A stretch of 5,962 nucleotides of DNA. Origin: Lachnospiraceae bacterium UBA1766 (GTDB lineage: Bacteria; Bacillota; Clostridia; Lachnospirales; Lachnospiraceae). The stretch is taken from the NCBI GenBank assembly GCA_002314715.1, contig DCGY01000035.1, forward strand, positions 1 through 5,962, in the 5' to 3' direction. Made by a program: the position numbers and the translations under genes. Below the pieces are notes generated by a model. It made no database searches and had not been told where the DNA came from. It was given only the letters and a program-made list of their open reading frames with translations. Positions 4,784-5,962 of this stretch are shown here, piece by piece (positions within the stretch are counted from its first letter, which is position 1; each line of letters begins with the position of its first letter).

Positions 4784-5236
4784 TCATCGCAACCAGTCCC
4801 GAAAGAGCTTTACAAGAAAAATAACCACCAGAAACGGAAAAAGAATTGGTAACAGGAATGACAAAATCGAAATAAAAAGACCGATTATTACCAGGAATAC
4901 CAGTGCAATAATTAAGAGTACCGCCCATGTAGGAAGATTGGTCCTTCTTCGAAAAATGGTGCCCGTGGTATTTTCTTGCGAATAATCCTGGGTATTTTCC
5001 TGCGAATACTCCTCCCGGACATATTCCTGCTCCCCCGCATGATTTGCAGTAATAACGGTTTTCGCCAAAAGTCTGGGATCTCCCAAACGGCTCAAAACCT
5101 GCTCTTCACTGCTTCCCATGCGAATCTGGGACATAATATAATCATCGTAATAACGAACGGTATCCTGCAAAACTTCGGAAGATACGCGCCCATTTAGCGC
5201 TCCGTTTAATTTGTCTAAAAATTCGGTTCTCCCCAT
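4784..5236 (-). CDS. HAAS/DUF1700-like small membrane protein
   Basis: A 150-residue protein. The N-terminal 1-62 is a soluble helical domain, MGRTEFLDKLNGAL...YYDDYI...LGDPRLLAKTVI, with the L-x(n)-YYxDY...G-x(3)-E-x(3)-LGxP pattern seen in DUF1700/HAAS proteins. A charged linker (63-100) follows, carrying YSQENT twice (77-82, 85-90). Then come a long hydrophobic stretch (about 103-143, two membrane helices separated near P130) and a basic end, KLFRDWLR. Relatives are often encoded beside PadR-family regulators or envelope-stress genes and are poorly understood. No PadR gene is visible here, so it is an orphan within the window. Start chosen from AAGGAG (5244-5249) 7 nt upstream of ATG 5236. 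It has its own promoter and a weak terminator. Function unknown. Confidence 0.8.
   Translation of the reverse strand: MGRTEFLDKLNGALNGRVSSEVLQDTVRYYDDYIMSQIRMGSSEEQVLSRLGDPRLLAKTVITANHAGEQEYVREEYSQENTQDYSQENTTGTIFRRRTNLPTWAVLLIIALVFLVIIGLFISILSFLLPILFPFLVVIFLVKLFRDWLR
4967..5014 (-). repeat. 24-bp tandem duplication inside the HAAS-like gene
   Basis: Positions 4967-4990 and 4991-5014 are adjacent copies that match at 21 of 24 bases, including an 18-base core with one mismatch. The unit is in frame and encodes 8 residues, giving the two YSQENT copies of the linker. It looks like a recent in-frame slippage duplication in a linker that tolerates length change. Confidence 0.85.
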
Positions 5237-5261
5237 TTCATCACTCCTTTATGGTGAATTT

Positions 5262-5290
5262 ATTGTACCATGTAATACAGAATTCGTAAA
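5262..5290 (-). promoter_or_regulatory. Promoter of the HAAS-like gene
   Basis: On the minus strand this is TTTACG (5290-5285), a 17-bp spacer and TACAAT (5267-5262), matching 9 of 12 consensus bases. The expected start is near 5255, only a few bases before the Shine-Dalgarno AAGGAG at 5244-5249. The leader would be about 19 nt. The weak -35 makes this less certain than the tRNA promoters. Confidence 0.6.
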
Positions 5291-5308
5291 TAAACCAGGT
5301 AGAAAGGA

Positions 5309-5327
5309 TTTCTAAACTTTTTCTAAA
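5309..5327. repeat. Paired TTTCTAAA repeats, 11 bp apart, between divergent promoters
   Basis: TTTCTAAA occurs at 5309-5316 and again at 5320-5327, in the same orientation and 11 bp apart, about one helical turn. AGAAA-GGA-TTTCT (5301-5313) adds a small hairpin or dyad at the left copy. The pair lies 19 bp behind the HAAS -35 box and 42 bp before the cellobiose phosphorylase -35 box. A direct repeat at helical spacing is a common form of activator or response-regulator site, but A/T-rich chance matches are possible. Confidence 0.35.
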
Positions 5328-5368
5328 ACGGATTCCCCTTTTTCAAGCCTCATTTCTGATAATTTCCC

Positions 5369-5397
5369 TTGCAAGTTAACGGTACTTTCGATATAAT
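5369..5397 (+). promoter_or_regulatory. Promoter of the cellobiose phosphorylase gene
   Basis: TTGCAA (5369-5374), a 17-bp spacer and TATAAT (5392-5397) match 10 of 12 consensus bases. The expected start is near 5404, giving a leader of about 57 nt. The leader contains the perfect palindrome TATTCGAATA (5421-5430), which sits where a repressor operator would block elongation or initiation. The gene's ribosome binding site AAGGAG (5447-5452) lies 8 nt before the ATG at 5461. Confidence 0.75.
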
Positions 5398-5460
5398 TTA
5401 AATACCCGTGATTGGGGATTTATTCGAATACTATACTGTTTTAAAAAAGGAGAAAAGGCT

Positions 5461-5962
5461 ATGAAATTTGGTCATTTTGATGATGCCAAGCGCGAATATG
5501 TCATCACCTCACCAAGAACACCATATCCATGGATCAACTACTTAGGTACTCAGGGATTCTTCTCATTAATCTCGAATACCGCCGGCGGCTATTCTTTCTA
5601 CAAGGATGCACGTCTTCGTCGTATTACCCGTTATCGTTACAACAATGTTCCGATTGATATGGGTGGACGTTATTTCTATATCAACGACAACGGTACTATC
5701 TGGAATCCCGGATGGTCACCCGTTAAAACCGAACTTGATTTTTATGAGTGCCGTCATGGAATGGGCTATACCGTAATCACCGGTAAGAAGAACGATTTGA
5801 AAGCAGAAGCAACCTTCTTCGTTCCTCAGGATTTCAACGGTGAAGTGCAGCAGGTAGTTCTCACCAACGAGGGCTCCGCAAAGAAGGATTTCGCACTCTT
5901 CTCATTTGCTGAGTGGTGTTTATGGGATGCACAGGACGATAGCAATAACTTCCAGCGTAACT
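5461..5962 (+). CDS. Cellobiose phosphorylase, GH94, N-terminal part only
   Basis: The frame is open from ATG 5461 to the window end (167 codons), so only about a fifth of the usual roughly 810-residue protein is seen. It begins MKFGHFDDAKREYVITSPRT, followed by PYPWINYLG (21-29), SFYKDARLRRITRYRYNN (45-62), GGRYFYIND (68-76), WNPGWSPV (81-88) and ECRHGMGYT (96-104). These are hallmarks of the N-terminal beta-sandwich of clostridial GH94 cellobiose phosphorylases. The enzyme splits cellobiose with phosphate into glucose 1-phosphate and glucose in the cytoplasm, saving ATP. The catalytic Asp and phosphate site lie in the missing C-terminal domain. Cellodextrin or laminaribiose phosphorylase relatives share this fold, but the N-terminal match is closest to the cellobiose type. 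Arg codons are nearly all CGT, unlike the minus-strand genes, suggesting high expression. Confidence 0.9.
   Translation, partial: MKFGHFDDAKREYVITSPRTPYPWINYLGTQGFFSLISNTAGGYSFYKDARLRRITRYRYNNVPIDMGGRYFYINDNGTIWNPGWSPVKTELDFYECRHGMGYTVITGKKNDLKAEATFFVPQDFNGEVQQVVLTNEGSAKKDFALFSFAEWCLWDAQDDSNNFQRN

Noticed and set aside
4976..5197. Plus-strand 73-codon frame opposite the HAAS-like gene
   Set aside because: It is antisense to a better-supported gene with a good ribosome binding site. Its repeats only mirror the 24-bp duplication.

Overview
The window looks like chromosomal DNA of a low-to-moderate-GC Firmicute, most likely a Lachnospiraceae-type Clostridium relative. The support is the conserved order THUMP-domain RNA methyltransferase, RdgB, YfcE, a DUF1700/HAAS-type membrane protein, a GH94 cellobiose phosphorylase of the clostridial type, strong AGGAGG-like ribosome binding sites, and near-consensus sigma-A promoters. 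The family placement is an inference from gene content and protein style. No database search was possible.

Layout. (1) Positions 1-396, minus strand: a tRNA operon read right to left, with a near-consensus promoter, tRNA-Arg(TCT), tRNA-His(GTG) and tRNA-Gln(TTG). The last is cut by the window start. Both tRNA spacers contain a perfect hairpin. (2) Positions 497-2293, plus strand: a single-gene unit for a sodium:solute symporter family permease, with its own promoter, a roughly 105-nt repeat-rich leader and a strong bidirectional terminator. (3) Positions 2295-2410, minus strand: tRNA-Pro(TGG) with its own promoter, convergent with the permease and sharing its terminator. (4) Positions 2433-4731, minus strand: a three-gene operon for an RlmL/YpsC-type rRNA methyltransferase, RdgB (XTP/dITP pyrophosphatase) and YfcE-type phosphodiesterase. 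No terminator is visible between yfcE and the tRNA-Pro unit. (5) Positions 4729-5290, minus strand: a monocistronic HAAS/DUF1700-like small membrane protein. (6) Positions 5369-5962, plus strand: promoter and N-terminal 167 codons of a cellobiose phosphorylase running off the window.

How the parts work together. Most of the window is housekeeping: tRNA supply, rRNA modification and nucleotide-pool cleaning. Two catabolic or transport genes face the plus strand. The cellobiose phosphorylase would convert cytosolic cellobiose and phosphate to glucose 1-phosphate and glucose. The permease substrate cannot be read from the sequence, and nothing here directly links it to cellobiose. All six promoters proposed have a spacer of exactly 17 bp.

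I found no phage, transposon, CRISPR or defence system, and nothing that convincingly looks like a new multi-gene system. The points most worth a second look are regulatory: the repeat-rich permease leader, the terminator that overlaps the methyltransferase -35 box, apparent read-through of an mRNA operon into tRNA-Pro, and paired 11-bp-spaced repeats in the HAAS/cellobiose phosphorylase divergent promoter region.
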